From Bacillota bacterium (GTDB lineage: Bacteria > Bacillota > Clostridia > Christensenellales > Pumilibacteraceae), in assembly GCA_009777485.1 (NCBI GenBank), contig WRLT01000001.1, forward strand, positions 467,459 to 531,458: a DNA stretch of 64,000 nucleotides, given 5' to 3'. The notes beneath the pieces were generated by a model that had not been told where the DNA came from, made no database searches, and worked only from the letters and a program-made list of their open reading frames with translations. This document shows positions 42,488 to 52,433 of the stretch, piece by piece. A program made the position numbers and the translations under genes. Each line of letters begins with the position of its first letter. Within the stretch, counting starts at the first letter, position 1.

Positions 42488-42527
42488 AGACAGACGGCGT
42501 CAAGGAAATCCTTGACGCCGTCTGTCT
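42488..42527 (-). terminator. Hairpin at the end of carB-dapF
   Basis: A perfect 19-bp stem (AGACAGACGGCGTCAAGGA and complement) with a 2-nt loop, 16 bp beyond the stop codon. It has no strong T-run, so it may be a processing or terminator hairpin. Confidence 0.55.
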
Positions 42528-42542
42528 AATGAAGTGCCTTAA

Positions 42543-45500
42543 TTACAATTTTACCTCGCCTTTAAATACCTCGCACGCCTCGCCCGTCATGGTAACGGTT
42601 TCGTCTGAAACGTGTACTATCAATTCGCCGCCAGGCAGACGCACCGAAATATCGGTGTTTTTAGGCGAAAAGCCGTTCAGTACGGCAGCAACCACGCCCG
42701 CGCACGCGCCCGTTCCGCACGCCATCGTTTCGCCCGAACCGCGCTCCCACACGCGCATACGCAAATGCACGGGACTTAAAACCTGCACAAACTCTACATT
42801 TACGCGCTGAGGAAACATCGGGTCGTTTTCGATACTCTTACCGATATGCGCAACATCCTGCGCGGCAAGATTATCGCAAAACAGCACGCAGTGCGGATTC
42901 CCCATCGAAACGCACGTAATGCTGCGTTTTTCTCCCGCTAACTTAACCTCGCGCCCCACTACCTCGCTGCCGTCTGCCTTTACAGGGATTTTTTTCGGAG
43001 ATAAAATCGGCGCGCCCATATCCACGCTTGCCGAATTAACCTCGCCGCCGCGCGCAAACAGCTGCAATTTTTTTACGCCGCTTTTCGTTTCGATTAGTAC
43101 CTCGCGGCGGTTTTTAGCAATTTTGCCCGTTTCAAAAAGATATTTCGCCACACAGCGGATAGCGTTGCCGCCCATCATGCCCTCACTGCCGTCCGCGTTA
43201 AAAATACGCATGTGCGCGTCCGCCTTGTCGGAGGGCAGCACAAATACCGCGCTGTCGCCCCCCACCCCGAAGTTACGGTGCGCTAAGCTTACGGCAATAG
43301 ACTCCATATTGCGGATTTCGGTATTAAAGCAGTCAATCACAATAAAATCGTTGCCCGTACCCTGCATTTTAACAAATTGCAGCTTTTGCCGCTCGGTGCG
43401 CAGCTTATTGATATTTACAAGCTCTGTGTTATATTGCGAATAACGCGACTTAATCGAATCCGCCAGCGCGTTAGCCGTATCCACCGACGTAAGGCACGGT
43501 ATCCCCAAACTCACGGCGCGGCGGCGCAGCTTAACATCGTCTTGCGTAGGAATTCTGCCGCGCGTAGACGTCGACACCAACAAGTTAATGCTGCCGCTGT
43601 TTAACAGCGTCATCGTGTTTTGAGATGCGTTTGCAAAGATTTTATCTACCGTTGTACACGGCACGCCGCTTTTAGAAATGCTTTGCGCCGTACCCTGTGT
43701 AGCGTACACGGTATAGCCTAACTCGTGATACTTTTTAGCTAAACCCCCCGCGTCGTGCTTATCGGAGTCGCGCACCGAAATCAGTATGCCGCCGTCCGCG
43801 CACATTTTATAGCCCGCCGCCGCAAGCCCCTTAAATAACGCCTCCTCCGTAGTTTTGCCGATACCCAGTACCTCGCCCGTAGACTTCATTTCAGGCCCTA
43901 AATGCGTATCTAAATCCGTCAGCTTTTCAAAGCTGAAAATCGGCACTTTTACCGCCGTGTACGGCACCAACGGATACAGCCCCGTCCCGTAGCCCGACTT
44001 GCGCAGCTTTTTACCCAGCATGCAGTCGGTAGCAAGCTTTATCATCGGCACAGACGTAACCTTAGAAATATACGGAATCGTGCGCGACGAACGCGGGTTT
44101 ACCTCGATTACATAAATGCGGTCGGATATAATGTACTGAATATTTATCAGCCCCTTCGTGTTTAACGACTTTGCAAGCTTTTCGGTGTACTCTACAATTT
44201 TTTCGCGCTCGGCGTCGGTAAGCGTCTGCGCGGGATACACGGCTATGCTGTCGCCCGAATGAATACCCGCGCGCTCGATATGCTCCATAATACCAGGAAT
44301 TAAAATGTCCTCGCCGTCGCAAATCGCGTCTACCTCGATTTCCTTGCCTAAAACGTACTTGTCTATTAAAATCGTGTTGTCGGGATGCTCCTTTAAAATG
44401 ATTTCCATGTACTCGGTGATGTCGTCGTCCGAAAACGCGATAATCATGTTTTGTCCGCCCAACACGTAGCTAGGGCGCAATAAAACAGGATACCCCAACT
44501 GCTTGCCCGCCGCCAACGCCTCCATAGGCGTTTTTACCGTTACGCCTTTGGGACGCTCTATGCCGATTTCCTCTAACAACGCGTCAAAACGTTCACGGTC
44601 TTCGGCGCAGTCTATGCTGTCCGCCCCCGTGCCCAATATGCGGATACCCTTTGCGTCTAAATGCTTAGTCAGCTTAATCGCGGTTTGTCCGCCGAACGCC
44701 ACTACCGCCGCGTAAGGCTTTTCGGTAGCGATAATGTTGTCTACGTCCTCCGCCGTCAACGGCTCAAAGTACAGCCTGTCGGCGGTGTCAAAATCGGTAG
44801 AAACGGTTTCGGGATTGTTGTTTACAATAATAACCTCGTACCCTGCCTCTTTTAACGCCCACACGCAATGCACCGACGCGTAATCAAACTCTATGCCCTG
44901 CCCGATACGAATAGGCCCAGACCCAAAAACAATTACGCGCTTTTTGCCCGATGCCCGTTCTTTAATAAATTCTGCCGCCTCGTTCTCGTCGTCGTAGGTA
45001 GAATAAAAATACGGCGTAACGGCCTTAAACTCGGCAGCACAAGTATCTACGGTTTTATATACGGCGTTGCGGCGGAATTTTAAAGGATTTCCCGAAAGCT
45101 TTTCCAGCGCGCGGTCGGTATAGCCCAGCTTTTTGCCCGTAAGGTATTCGTCTTTGGAAAGCTCCTTGCCCGCAATAGAACTTTCAAAATCCGCCAAACC
45201 CTTAATACGGTGTAAAAACCATGCGTCTATTTGCGTGATGCGGCTAACTTCTTCTACGCTGATGCCGCGCTTTAACGCCTCGTACAAAATATATATGCGG
45301 TAGTCGGTCGCAGGCATTAAATTATCGCGGATTTGCTTATCCGTAAATTCGGCAAATTTAGGATTTGAAAGCGTTTCCAGTCCCTCCGCGCCGCGAATAG
45401 CCTTTAATAAACCCATTTCAAACGACGGCGCAATCGCCATAACCTCGCCCGTCGCTTTCATTTGCGTGCCCAGCGCGCGCTTTGCGTACACAAACTTATC

Positions 45501-46586
45501 AAACGGCCATTTCGGCATTTTAATTACTACATAATCTAATAGCGGCTCACGGTCGGCAAACGTCTTTTTAGTAAGCGCGTTAGGAATTTCGTTTAAATGA
45601 TACCCCAGCGCAATTAGCGCGGCAACCTTTGCAATCGGATAGCCCGTAGCCTTACTTGCCAACGCGGACGAACGGCTTACGCGCGGATTAACCTCAATTA
45701 CGGCGTACTCCTTTCCGTCGGGACGCAGCGCAAACTGACAATTACAGCCGCCCTCGATTTTAAGCGCGTGGATAATATCCAACGCGGCGGTGCGCAGCAT
45801 GTTAAACTCCTCGCTAGAAAGCGTAACCGTAGGCGCGATAACAATGCTGTCGCCCGTATGAATCCCAACGGGGTCAAGATTTTCCATCGAACAAACCGAT
45901 ATCGCGTTGCCCGCGCTGTCGCGGATTACCTCAAACTCGATTTCCTTCCAGCCGTAAATGCCCTTTTCTATTAAAACCTGTCCTATCGGCGAAAGCTCTA
46001 AGCCGCCCGCCGCAATTTCGCGCAGGTCTGCCTCGCTGTCTGCAATGCCGCCGCCCGCGCCGCCTAACGTGTACGCAGGACGCACGACTACGGGATAACC
46101 GATTTTTGCCGCAAAGCTTACCGCATCGTCTAAATCGGTAACCACCTTAGACGGTATGCACGGCTGACGGATTTCTTGCATTAAATCCTTAAACAGCTGA
46201 CGGTCTTCCGCCTTTTCGATGGTGTCTACGCGCATGCCTAAAAGCTTTACGCCGTGCTTATCTAAAAAGCCCGATTTAGATAACTGCATCGAAAGCGTCA
46301 AGCCCGTCTGCCCGCCCAACGACGGCAAAATGCTGTCGGGCTTTTCTAGTTCTATAATGCGCTCTAAGGTGGTAACGGTAAGCGGCTCGATGTAAATTTG
46401 GTCCGCCATGACGTTATCGGTCATAATCGTAGCAGGGTTAGAATTAACCAACACCACCTCTAAACCCTGCGCCTTTAACGCACGGCAGGCTTGCGTGCCC
46501 GCATAATCAAATTCGGCGGCTTGTCCTATTACGATAGGCCCAGACCCTATTACCATTACTTTCTTAATCGACGGATTTTTAGGCAT
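42543..46586 (-). CDS. carB-dapF: Carbamoyl-phosphate synthase large subunit fused to diaminopimelate epimerase
   Basis: 1347 residues in one frame. Residues 1 to about 1065 are complete CarB: two ATP-grasp halves (GSGPIVIGQAAEFDYAGTQA and GSGPIRIGQGIEFDYASVH) and the C-terminal MGS-like domain (ISVRDSDKHDAGGLA). After a short linker (KLRTERQK) residues about 1070-1347 are full-length DapF beginning LQFVKMQGTGNDFIV, with both catalytic Cys present (GGNAIRC and ACGTGACAG). Thus arginine/pyrimidine and lysine/peptidoglycan enzymes are joined. AAAGGAG precedes the ATG. The gene follows a half-length carA. No stop or frameshift is seen at the junction. Confidence 0.95.
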   Translation of the reverse strand: MPKNPSIKKVMVIGSGPIVIGQAAEFDYAGTQACRALKAQGLEVVLVNSNPATIMTDNVMADQIYIEPLTVTTLERIIELEKPDSILPSLGGQTGLTLSMQLSKSGFLDKHGVKLLGMRVDTIEKAEDRQLFKDLMQEIRQPCIPSKVVTDLDDAVSFAAKIGYPVVVRPAYTLGGAGGGIADSEADLREIAAGGLELSPIGQVLIEKGIYGWKEIEFEVIRDSAGNAISVCSMENLDPVGIHTGDSIVIAPTVTLSSEEFNMLRTAALDIIHALKIEGGCNCQFALRPDGKEYAVIEVNPRVSRSSALASKATGYPIAKVAALIALGYHLNEIPNALTKKTFADREPLLDYVVIKMPKWPFDKFVYAKRALGTQMKATGEVMAIAPSFEMGLLKAIRGAEGLETLSNPKFAEFTDKQIRDNLMPATDYRIYILYEALKRGISVEEVSRITQIDAWFLHRIKGLADFESSIAGKELSKDEYLTGKKLGYTDRALEKLSGNPLKFRRNAVYKTVDTCAAEFKAVTPYFYSTYDDENEAAEFIKERASGKKRVIVFGSGPIRIGQGIEFDYASVHCVWALKEAGYEVIIVNNNPETVSTDFDTADRLYFEPLTAEDVDNIIATEKPYAAVVAFGGQTAIKLTKHLDAKGIRILGTGADSIDCAEDRERFDALLEEIGIERPKGVTVKTPMEALAAGKQLGYPVLLRPSYVLGGQNMIIAFSDDDITEYMEIILKEHPDNTILIDKYVLGKEIEVDAICDGEDILIPGIMEHIERAGIHSGDSIAVYPAQTLTDAEREKIVEYTEKLAKSLNTKGLINIQYIISDRIYVIEVNPRSSRTIPYISKVTSVPMIKLATDCMLGKKLRKSGYGTGLYPLVPYTAVKVPIFSFEKLTDLDTHLGPEMKSTGEVLGIGKTTEEALFKGLAAAGYKMCADGGILISVRDSDKHDAGGLAKKYHELGYTVYATQGTAQSISKSGVPCTTVDKIFANASQNTMTLLNSGSINLLVSTSTRGRIPTQDDVKLRRRAVSLGIPCLTSVDTANALADSIKSRYSQYNTELVNINKLRTERQKLQFVKMQGTGNDFIVIDCFNTEIRNMESIAVSLAHRNFGVGGDSAVFVLPSDKADAHMRIFNADGSEGMMGGNAIRCVAKYLFETGKIAKNRREVLIETKSGVKKLQLFARGGEVNSASVDMGAPILSPKKIPVKADGSEVVGREVKLAGEKRSITCVSMGNPHCVLFCDNLAAQDVAHIGKSIENDPMFPQRVNVEFVQVLSPVHLRMRVWERGSGETMACGTGACAGVVAAVLNGFSPKNTDISVRLPGGELIVHVSDETVTMTGEACEVFKGEVKL

Positions 46587-46727
46587 GTTAACGTTTCTCC
46601 TTTATGCGCTGATTGATGTCCACCGCACTTTGTGCTGTACCTCAATCAGCGTTTCCTTATGTTCGGCTGTCGGCTTTACCCTTAAAGTAAAAGCACGTTT
46701 TGTAATTTTGGCTAAACCGTAAGTTGC

Positions 46728-47195
46728 TTATTTCTTTTTAGACGCTGCTTTAGCCGCCTCGCGCAGCAGCTTGACCTTTGCGTCAAGATTACTTTTGTCG
46801 GGCGCAATCATGCCGTACAGCACCGCACCGCGCCCTTTACGCCGAATACTGCGCGTATCCACGCCGCTAATACCCGCCGTGCCGTGCGCAGAAAGATATT
46901 CGCACAGCGTACTCTGCATACGCACGTTAGAGGGATTAGCGCACGCCTCGCGCACAATATACCCCGACAAAACAGGCGCGCCGCCCGCCTCTAAGTTAAT
47001 CGCGCCGTACGTGCCGATAATAGGAAACGTCTGCACCGCAAGCTTACCCGCATGCGCAGCATTGCCCAACGTTTGCATATAACCCGCCATAGACGGTTCA
47101 AACACAATCTCGCCGATTACCGAACTGCTTTTTGCACCCAAACGCGCGCCCTCGTACACCGACCCGTCCGACATTATCAAATACGCTTTTTCCAT
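46728..47195 (-). CDS. carA: Carbamoyl-phosphate synthase small subunit, N-terminal domain only
   Basis: 155 residues, MEKAYLIMSDGSVYEGARLG to RGAVLYGMIAPDKS, matching only the first half of CarA (usual length about 360-380). It then ends in a Lys/Ala-rich tail (EAAKAASKKK). The class I glutaminase domain with its Cys-His-Glu triad is absent, and the 141 bp before carB hold no coding remainder. The enzyme may take free ammonia or use a glutaminase encoded elsewhere. AAGGAG lies upstream of the ATG. Confidence 0.88.
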   Translation of the reverse strand: MEKAYLIMSDGSVYEGARLGAKSSSVIGEIVFEPSMAGYMQTLGNAAHAGKLAVQTFPIIGTYGAINLEAGGAPVLSGYIVREACANPSNVRMQSTLCEYLSAHGTAGISGVDTRSIRRKGRGAVLYGMIAPDKSNLDAKVKLLREAAKAASKKK

Positions 47196-47323
47196 TTACT
47201 TAACTTCTCCTTGTACTAACTCTTTTAAACTTGACGCCCCACCCAAACGTTTGCTTTTGCACCTCTTCTAAGCGGTTCACGCGCGGCTAGGCGGGTTTCA
47301 AAAATTTTTCAAACCCTCTTCTA

Positions 47324-47487
47324 AGAACCTGTATTTGTGAAAGGATAATAGCGGATTTTCGGAAGATTTTTGCACCTATTAAGCGATTTTGACGCAGCCG
47401 TACTGGCGGTACGGCAAGGAAAATTAGCGCAGATAGGCGCAAAAAGAACCGAAAAGACGCTATTAGCATTTTGCAAATACAGGTTCT
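47324..47487. mobile_element. Foldback element with AGAACCTGTATTTG ends
   Basis: 164 bp that fold onto themselves almost completely: ends AGAACCTGTATTTG / CAAATACAGGTTCT, then AATAGCG/CGCTATT, TTTTCGG/CCGAAAA, and a central GCCGTAC/GTACGGC. No coding capacity; MITE-like. Confidence 0.75.
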
Positions 47488-47494
47488 AAAAAAA

Positions 47495-47534
47495 TGCCGT
47501 TTTTGTCTTTAATGCTAAAAAGACAAAAACGGCA
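47495..47534. terminator. Hairpin TGCCGTTTTTGTCTTT
   Basis: 16-bp stem with an 8-nt loop; T- or A-rich arms on both strands. Terminator-like, but no gene ends next to it. Confidence 0.5.
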
Positions 47535-47689
47535 AATCCGCAAAATCACTATTTTGTTGTTTAAACTTTATTCGGGTTTCCATGCTTCCTCCGTATACAA
47601 TCATACAACACCCCCGCCACTCCTGTCAAGCAAAAATCCACGTTTTTCTTAATAAAACAATCAGACGGATAGAAAAGAAAAACGCTTTT

Positions 47690-48171
47690 CCACCCCGTCA
47701 GATTTTGTGAATATGCTTTTCTTTCCACCCCGTCCGCTGACGCCTCCACCCCTCAAGAGGGGAATTTTTTAACGGCTATTTATTTTAAAATCCTTAGCCG
47801 AATTCTCCATTTTCCATTAACAAAAACGCCGCATTCTTTGTTGTTAAAGTATTAGCCGCTAAAAAATTCCCCTCTTGTAGGGGTGGCAGGCGCAAGCCTG
47901 ACGGGGTGGAAAGAAAAGCAACTCTATCAAATCAGCTTTTTAGTTTCCCGTCAGATTTGCCGTTTGCTTAGTACAGACGACAAAAGCCAAATTTTAGGCT
48001 TTGCAAAATCACGCCTGCAAAACAGCAAAAAAAGTAATTATTCTTTCCACCCCGTCAGGCTTGCGCCTACAATGGGTCGTTCGTTCCTCACTCCCCGCTT
48101 TGGCTAAAAACACGGTGTGTTTTTGCGGCTATCGCCGCCGCGTCGCGCCTACAAGAGGGGAATTTTTTAAA
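47690..48171 (+). repeat. CACCCCGTC / GAGGGGAATT repeat block
   Basis: Blocks of CTTTCCACCCCGTC followed by a short variable stretch and AAGAGGGGAATTTTTT. The segment from about 48041 to 48171 (CAGGCTTGCGCCTACAATGG, then CACTCCCCGCTTTGGC) recurs with few changes at 62512-62640. No gene inside. Confidence 0.8.
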
Positions 48172-48483
48172 GGTTATTTTATAATTATATTACAAACTCT
48201 ATTTATGAACTTATAGCCTTAATTGTGTTTTGGTTACTTTTTCAAAAAGTAACGAGTTGCGCAGGAGTTGTTAAGGGGGACACAACCGAAAGTGTCCCCC
48301 TAACCGCCCTTTTTTGTTACTTTTTTGGGGCGCTCCAAAAAAGTAAACTTTCCATTTTCCATTTTCCATTCTCCATTAAAAAAATCCCTTTGTACTATGT
48401 TTTTTTGCTTGATTTTTAAAATGCTTTATAGTACAATAGCTATACAAAGTTTTAAAAAATCAACTTTAATTGGAGGCAAGAAA

Positions 48484-49047
48484 ATGTTTTGTAGTAAATG
48501 TGGAACCAAAAACGGTTCGAATGCACAGTTTTGCTCGAAGTGCGGCAACGTATTAGCGGCGCAGCAGCAGCAAACCTTTTGCGGGAGTTGCGGCACAAGC
48601 AACGCACCCAATATGCGGTTTTGTTCTAAATGCGGAAACAATTTAGCCAACGCGCAGCAAACCAACAACGCGCGTCCCGGCGGCGGATTGTTAAACAAGC
48701 TGGCAAACGCGATGGGCAATAACAACATGGGCATGGGCGGCATGCGCATGATATCCGTTACGCGCGGCAGGCTGGCGCACGGCCAACAGGTTATTGCCGA
48801 AATTTGGGCAGATAATCAGTTAGTAGGCAGAGTAGCCAACAACAGTTCATCCGATTTTAGCGTACCGATGAACGCAAGAACCATCTACGCGGTTATGCCG
48901 CGCGGAACCAACTGGTCTGTCGAAGTACGCAGCAACACCGAAAGCATACCGTCTAACAATTCGCGCTGCACCTTCTCGCTTACGGTGGTACCCAGCGGCC
49001 TTTTAGGCTTAGGCACGCCCAAATTAGATTTACGCTTCCGCGGATAG
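48484..49047 (+). CDS. Double zinc-ribbon protein
   Basis: 187 residues behind GGAGG. Two zinc ribbons at the N-terminus (FCSKCGTKN...FCSKCGN and FCGSCGTSN...FCSKCGN), a Gly/Asn/Met-rich linker, then a beta-rich domain (LAHGQQVIAEIWADNQLVGR). Zinc-ribbon proteins of this kind are common in Bacillota and of unknown role. Confidence 0.8.
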   Translation: MFCSKCGTKNGSNAQFCSKCGNVLAAQQQQTFCGSCGTSNAPNMRFCSKCGNNLANAQQTNNARPGGGLLNKLANAMGNNNMGMGGMRMISVTRGRLAHGQQVIAEIWADNQLVGRVANNSSSDFSVPMNARTIYAVMPRGTNWSVEVRSNTESIPSNNSRCTFSLTVVPSGLLGLGTPKLDLRFRG

Positions 49048-49079
49048 GCTATTCCTAAATTAGAAACAGCCTAGCAGTG

Positions 49080-52000
49080 TTAGGAACCTAAAAACTTTAA
49101 CAGCGCGGCACGGTCTGCCCCAAACCACACGGTGGCGGCGGACGGGTCGATTTTAGCAGAAGGAAACGCTAAAACCGACTTAGGTATTTGCGCGGTTTTG
49201 TTAAACTTTACGCCGCATTCCGCCTTTTTAAGCACCACGCTTTGCGCGCCGATGCGCGCGGCAAGATTTTTATACAACGCAATAAGGATTAAATTATCTA
49301 CGGCCGCAGGCAGCGCGCCGTAGATTTGCATTATTTCGTCCGTTAAGCTTTTTTTGGCGGCAATACTGTCTACGCGGCTAATGCGCACATACGCGGCAAG
49401 CCGCAAATCCTTATCGGGAATATATTCCTCCGGAATAAACGCGTTAAAATCGGTAGTAACCAACACATCGGGCGTATCGCCCGCCGCCGCCTTGTTAGAC
49501 GATTTTGCAACCGCTTCGGAAAGAATTTTTTGGTACATGTCGTAGCCCACGCGCTCGATATGACCGTGCTGTGCGCGCCCTAATATATTGCCCGCGCCGC
49601 GAATTTCTAAATCGCGCATCGCTATTTTAAACCCGCTGCCAAACTCGGTAAACTGTGTAATCGCGTCTAACCGCTTATACGCGTCGTCGGTTAGCTTTTT
49701 TTGCGAATCATACGTAAAATACACATGCGCCAAACGGTTAGACCGCCCCACCCGCCCCCGCAATTGATATAGCTGCGAAAGCCCAAAGCAATCCGCATGT
49801 AACACCAACATCGTATTTGCGTTAGGCATGTCTATGCCGTTTTCGATGATTGCAGACGCGATTAAAATGTTTTTCTTGCCCTCGCTGAAAGCTGCCACCG
49901 TGTTTTCTAACGCCTCCGCGCCCATTTGCCCGTGCGCAACGGCTATGCTTGCGCCAGGGTCTATAATCGATTTTACCCGCGCGGCAAAGCGGTCTATATC
50001 CGCCACGCGGTTATACACAATAAAAACCTGCCCGCCGCGGTTTAACTCGCGCGAAACCGCATCGTATAGCAATCCGTCCGAATATTCCGTAACATACGTT
50101 TTTACGGGCAGACGGTTTTCGGGCGGCGTGTCCAACAAGCTGATATCGCGTATCCCCGACAACGAAAGATGCAGCGTGCGCGGAATAGGCGTTGCCGAAA
50201 GCGTCAGTACATTTACTCCGGGCTTTAACGCCTTGATTTTTTCCTTATCCGCTACGCCGAACCGCTGCTCCTCATCTAAAATAAGCAAGCCTAAATCCTT
50301 AAAAACCACATCGCGGGAAAGTAAGCGGTGCGTGCCGCACACTACGTCTATCTTGCCCGCCGCAACCGCTTGCAAGGTTTCGGCAACTTTTTTAGGAGGG
50401 TCGAAACGCGTTAAGCTGGCTACCGTAACGCCAAACGGCTCGAAACGCTTTTTGGCCGTTTCGTAGTGCTGACGCGCCAAAATGGTGGTGGGAGATAAAA
50501 ACGCGGTTTGCTTGTCTTCACACGCTACCTTAAACGCGGCGCGCAGCGCAACCTCCGTTTTGCCGTACCCCACATCTCCGCACAGCAGCCTATCCATGAT
50601 TTTACCGCTTGTTAAATCGGCTATGCACTCCTCTGCCGCCGTAAGCTGGTCTTCGGTTTCGTTGTGCGGAAAATCTGCGGCAAACGCGTCTAAAAGCTCG
50701 TTGTTTTCCGAATACGCGTGCCCCTTTAACTCGGCGCGCTCCGCGTACAGTGCCGCCAAATCCACCGCCATTTTAGAAACAGCCTCGCGCACACGCGCCT
50801 TTACACGCGCAAACTCCGCACCGCCTATGCGCGATAGACGCGGCGGCGCATCGCCCTCGCAGCCGTACCGCGAAAGCGAATCCATATTTTCCACAGGCAC
50901 ATACAGCTTATCGCCGCCCTCATATAAAATTACCGCGTAGTCGCGCTCCACGCCGTTTAAGCTAAGGCACGTAACCGATTCGCAAAAGCCTATGCCGTGA
51001 TACTGATGCACCACATACGCCCCTATCGCGGGCTGCGTAAACACATCGCTCTTGCGCCGCTTAATTACCGTCTTTTTACCGCCCGCAACCAACGCGGGCG
51101 TAGCAATCAGAATAATTTTTTCCTCATGGAACACCGCGTTTTCGGCAAGATATTCAGCCGATATAAAAAAGCTTCCCGCACCGAACAGCGGATTTTGCCG
51201 CGCGAAAAAGTCTGTTACATTATCCTTAACGGTTTCATTTCCGCAAAAAACCGTAACCAAATAACCGTTGCCCAACCACGCTTTAACATCGTCGTACAGC
51301 GCGTCGTAGTTGCGGTGATAGGCAGGCAAAGCGGTACTGCGGAAATGAAATGCCGCTTCGGAGCTGAACAGACGGTTTTGGCTGTCGTGCGCATGAAACG
51401 CGGTTTGCGGACACGAAAAAACGGCGGCGTTTTTTTGCGGCACAAGCTGTTCTAAGCTCGCTCTCAAAAGCGCGCCGCGCAGTAAACCCTCCTTATAGCG
51501 CGCCTCATGCTCGGAATACACATGCCCGATTTGGTCAAAAACCGCTTTGGCATCATCGAACACCACCTGCTTTGGCATAAAAAACGCGTTAAAATCCGTG
51601 TGCGGCAGCAGCGGCAGTAAAAACGCAAGCCGCATATCCCGCGAAAGAACAGCTATATCGGAAGAAAGCGCGGCTATCAGCGCGCTGCGGCCCTCTTTAT
51701 CCGCATCGGATTGAGGCACAGGAATTTCGGATACAACGCGTTTTAACAGCGCGTCCGCGTCCTCTTCGTTATAAAACACCTCCGTAGCAGGGCCGACAAA
51801 AAGGCTTTTTTGCGCGGCGGCAGGCTTTAAATCAAACGGGTCGTAGGCGCGGATGCTTTCCAGCGTATCGCCGAAAAATTCTAATCGATAGCCGTTTTCG
51901 CACCCGTGCGGCAAAATATCCAAAATATCGCCGCGCAGCGAAAACTCTCCGCCGCCTTGCGCCGCGCCGCTGCGCCGATACCCCGCCATAACCAAGCTTT

Positions 52001-52433
52001 TGGCTAATTCCTGCGGCGCGTATTCTTTTCCCGTTTCAACATGCAGAATATGCTTGATAAAATCCCCGCGGCGCGGAAAAATCTGCAAAACCGCCTCTAC
52101 GCACGTTATAATAGCCGCCTCGCTGTTTAAAACGCTTTGGGTAAGCGCAAAAAGCCGCGCCGCCGCATTTTCGCCCGCTATCATGCGGCGGTAACCCAAT
52201 ACATCATCGCGCGGCTCTAACAAAATACACGGCCGCCCCGTACATAAAAACTGCGCGTATGCTTGTTTGGCCGAAAACGAATCGGCGCAAATATAGACAA
52301 GCGGCGCACCCTCTAAACGGCTTGAAAGCAATACACGCTCGCCTAAACGCAGCCCGAACGCCGACACGTTTTTTTGCCGCGCCGCATCTAAAAATCTTTT
52401 AGCCTTGCCTGTAAAAAAAATGTCCACTGCCAT
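49080..52433 (-). CDS. mfd: Transcription-repair coupling factor
   Basis: 1117 residues. N-terminal UvrB-like domains, RNA polymerase interaction domain (IGAYVVHQYHGIGFCESVT), translocase with GDVGYGKTEVALRAAFK and DEEQRFG, then ATPIPRTLHLSLSGIRD and a C-terminal TRCF domain. It displaces stalled RNA polymerase and recruits UvrA. Starts within the pth stop (TAATG overlap). Confidence 0.97.
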   Translation of the reverse strand: MAVDIFFTGKAKRFLDAARQKNVSAFGLRLGERVLLSSRLEGAPLVYICADSFSAKQAYAQFLCTGRPCILLEPRDDVLGYRRMIAGENAAARLFALTQSVLNSEAAIITCVEAVLQIFPRRGDFIKHILHVETGKEYAPQELAKSLVMAGYRRSGAAQGGGEFSLRGDILDILPHGCENGYRLEFFGDTLESIRAYDPFDLKPAAAQKSLFVGPATEVFYNEEDADALLKRVVSEIPVPQSDADKEGRSALIAALSSDIAVLSRDMRLAFLLPLLPHTDFNAFFMPKQVVFDDAKAVFDQIGHVYSEHEARYKEGLLRGALLRASLEQLVPQKNAAVFSCPQTAFHAHDSQNRLFSSEAAFHFRSTALPAYHRNYDALYDDVKAWLGNGYLVTVFCGNETVKDNVTDFFARQNPLFGAGSFFISAEYLAENAVFHEEKIILIATPALVAGGKKTVIKRRKSDVFTQPAIGAYVVHQYHGIGFCESVTCLSLNGVERDYAVILYEGGDKLYVPVENMDSLSRYGCEGDAPPRLSRIGGAEFARVKARVREAVSKMAVDLAALYAERAELKGHAYSENNELLDAFAADFPHNETEDQLTAAEECIADLTSGKIMDRLLCGDVGYGKTEVALRAAFKVACEDKQTAFLSPTTILARQHYETAKKRFEPFGVTVASLTRFDPPKKVAETLQAVAAGKIDVVCGTHRLLSRDVVFKDLGLLILDEEQRFGVADKEKIKALKPGVNVLTLSATPIPRTLHLSLSGIRDISLLDTPPENRLPVKTYVTEYSDGLLYDAVSRELNRGGQVFIVYNRVADIDRFAARVKSIIDPGASIAVAHGQMGAEALENTVAAFSEGKKNILIASAIIENGIDMPNANTMLVLHADCFGLSQLYQLRGRVGRSNRLAHVYFTYDSQKKLTDDAYKRLDAITQFTEFGSGFKIAMRDLEIRGAGNILGRAQHGHIERVGYDMYQKILSEAVAKSSNKAAAGDTPDVLVTTDFNAFIPEEYIPDKDLRLAAYVRISRVDSIAAKKSLTDEIMQIYGALPAAVDNLILIALYKNLAARIGAQSVVLKKAECGVKFNKTAQIPKSVLAFPSAKIDPSAATVWFGADRAALLKFLGS

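Larger units (their letters stand above)
47196..48483. other. Gene-free repeat-rich stretch
   Basis: 1.29 kb without a convincing gene. It holds a foldback MITE-like element (47324-47487), a hairpin (47495-47534), CACCCCGTC repeat blocks (47690-48171), an AGGGGGACAC/GTGTCCCCCT hairpin near 48273-48302 and CTCCATT heptads near 48350. Confidence 0.7.

Noticed and set aside
47287..47469. Minus-strand frame of 60 residues in the 47.3 kb foldback
   Set aside because: It is an open frame across an inverted repeat and matches no protein pattern.
47883..48216. Two plus-strand frames in the CACCCCGTC block
   Set aside because: They run through dispersed repeats; the near-identical copy at 62.5 kb does not conserve the frames.
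50997..51455. Plus-strand frame inside mfd
   Set aside because: Antisense shadow of the translocase domain.
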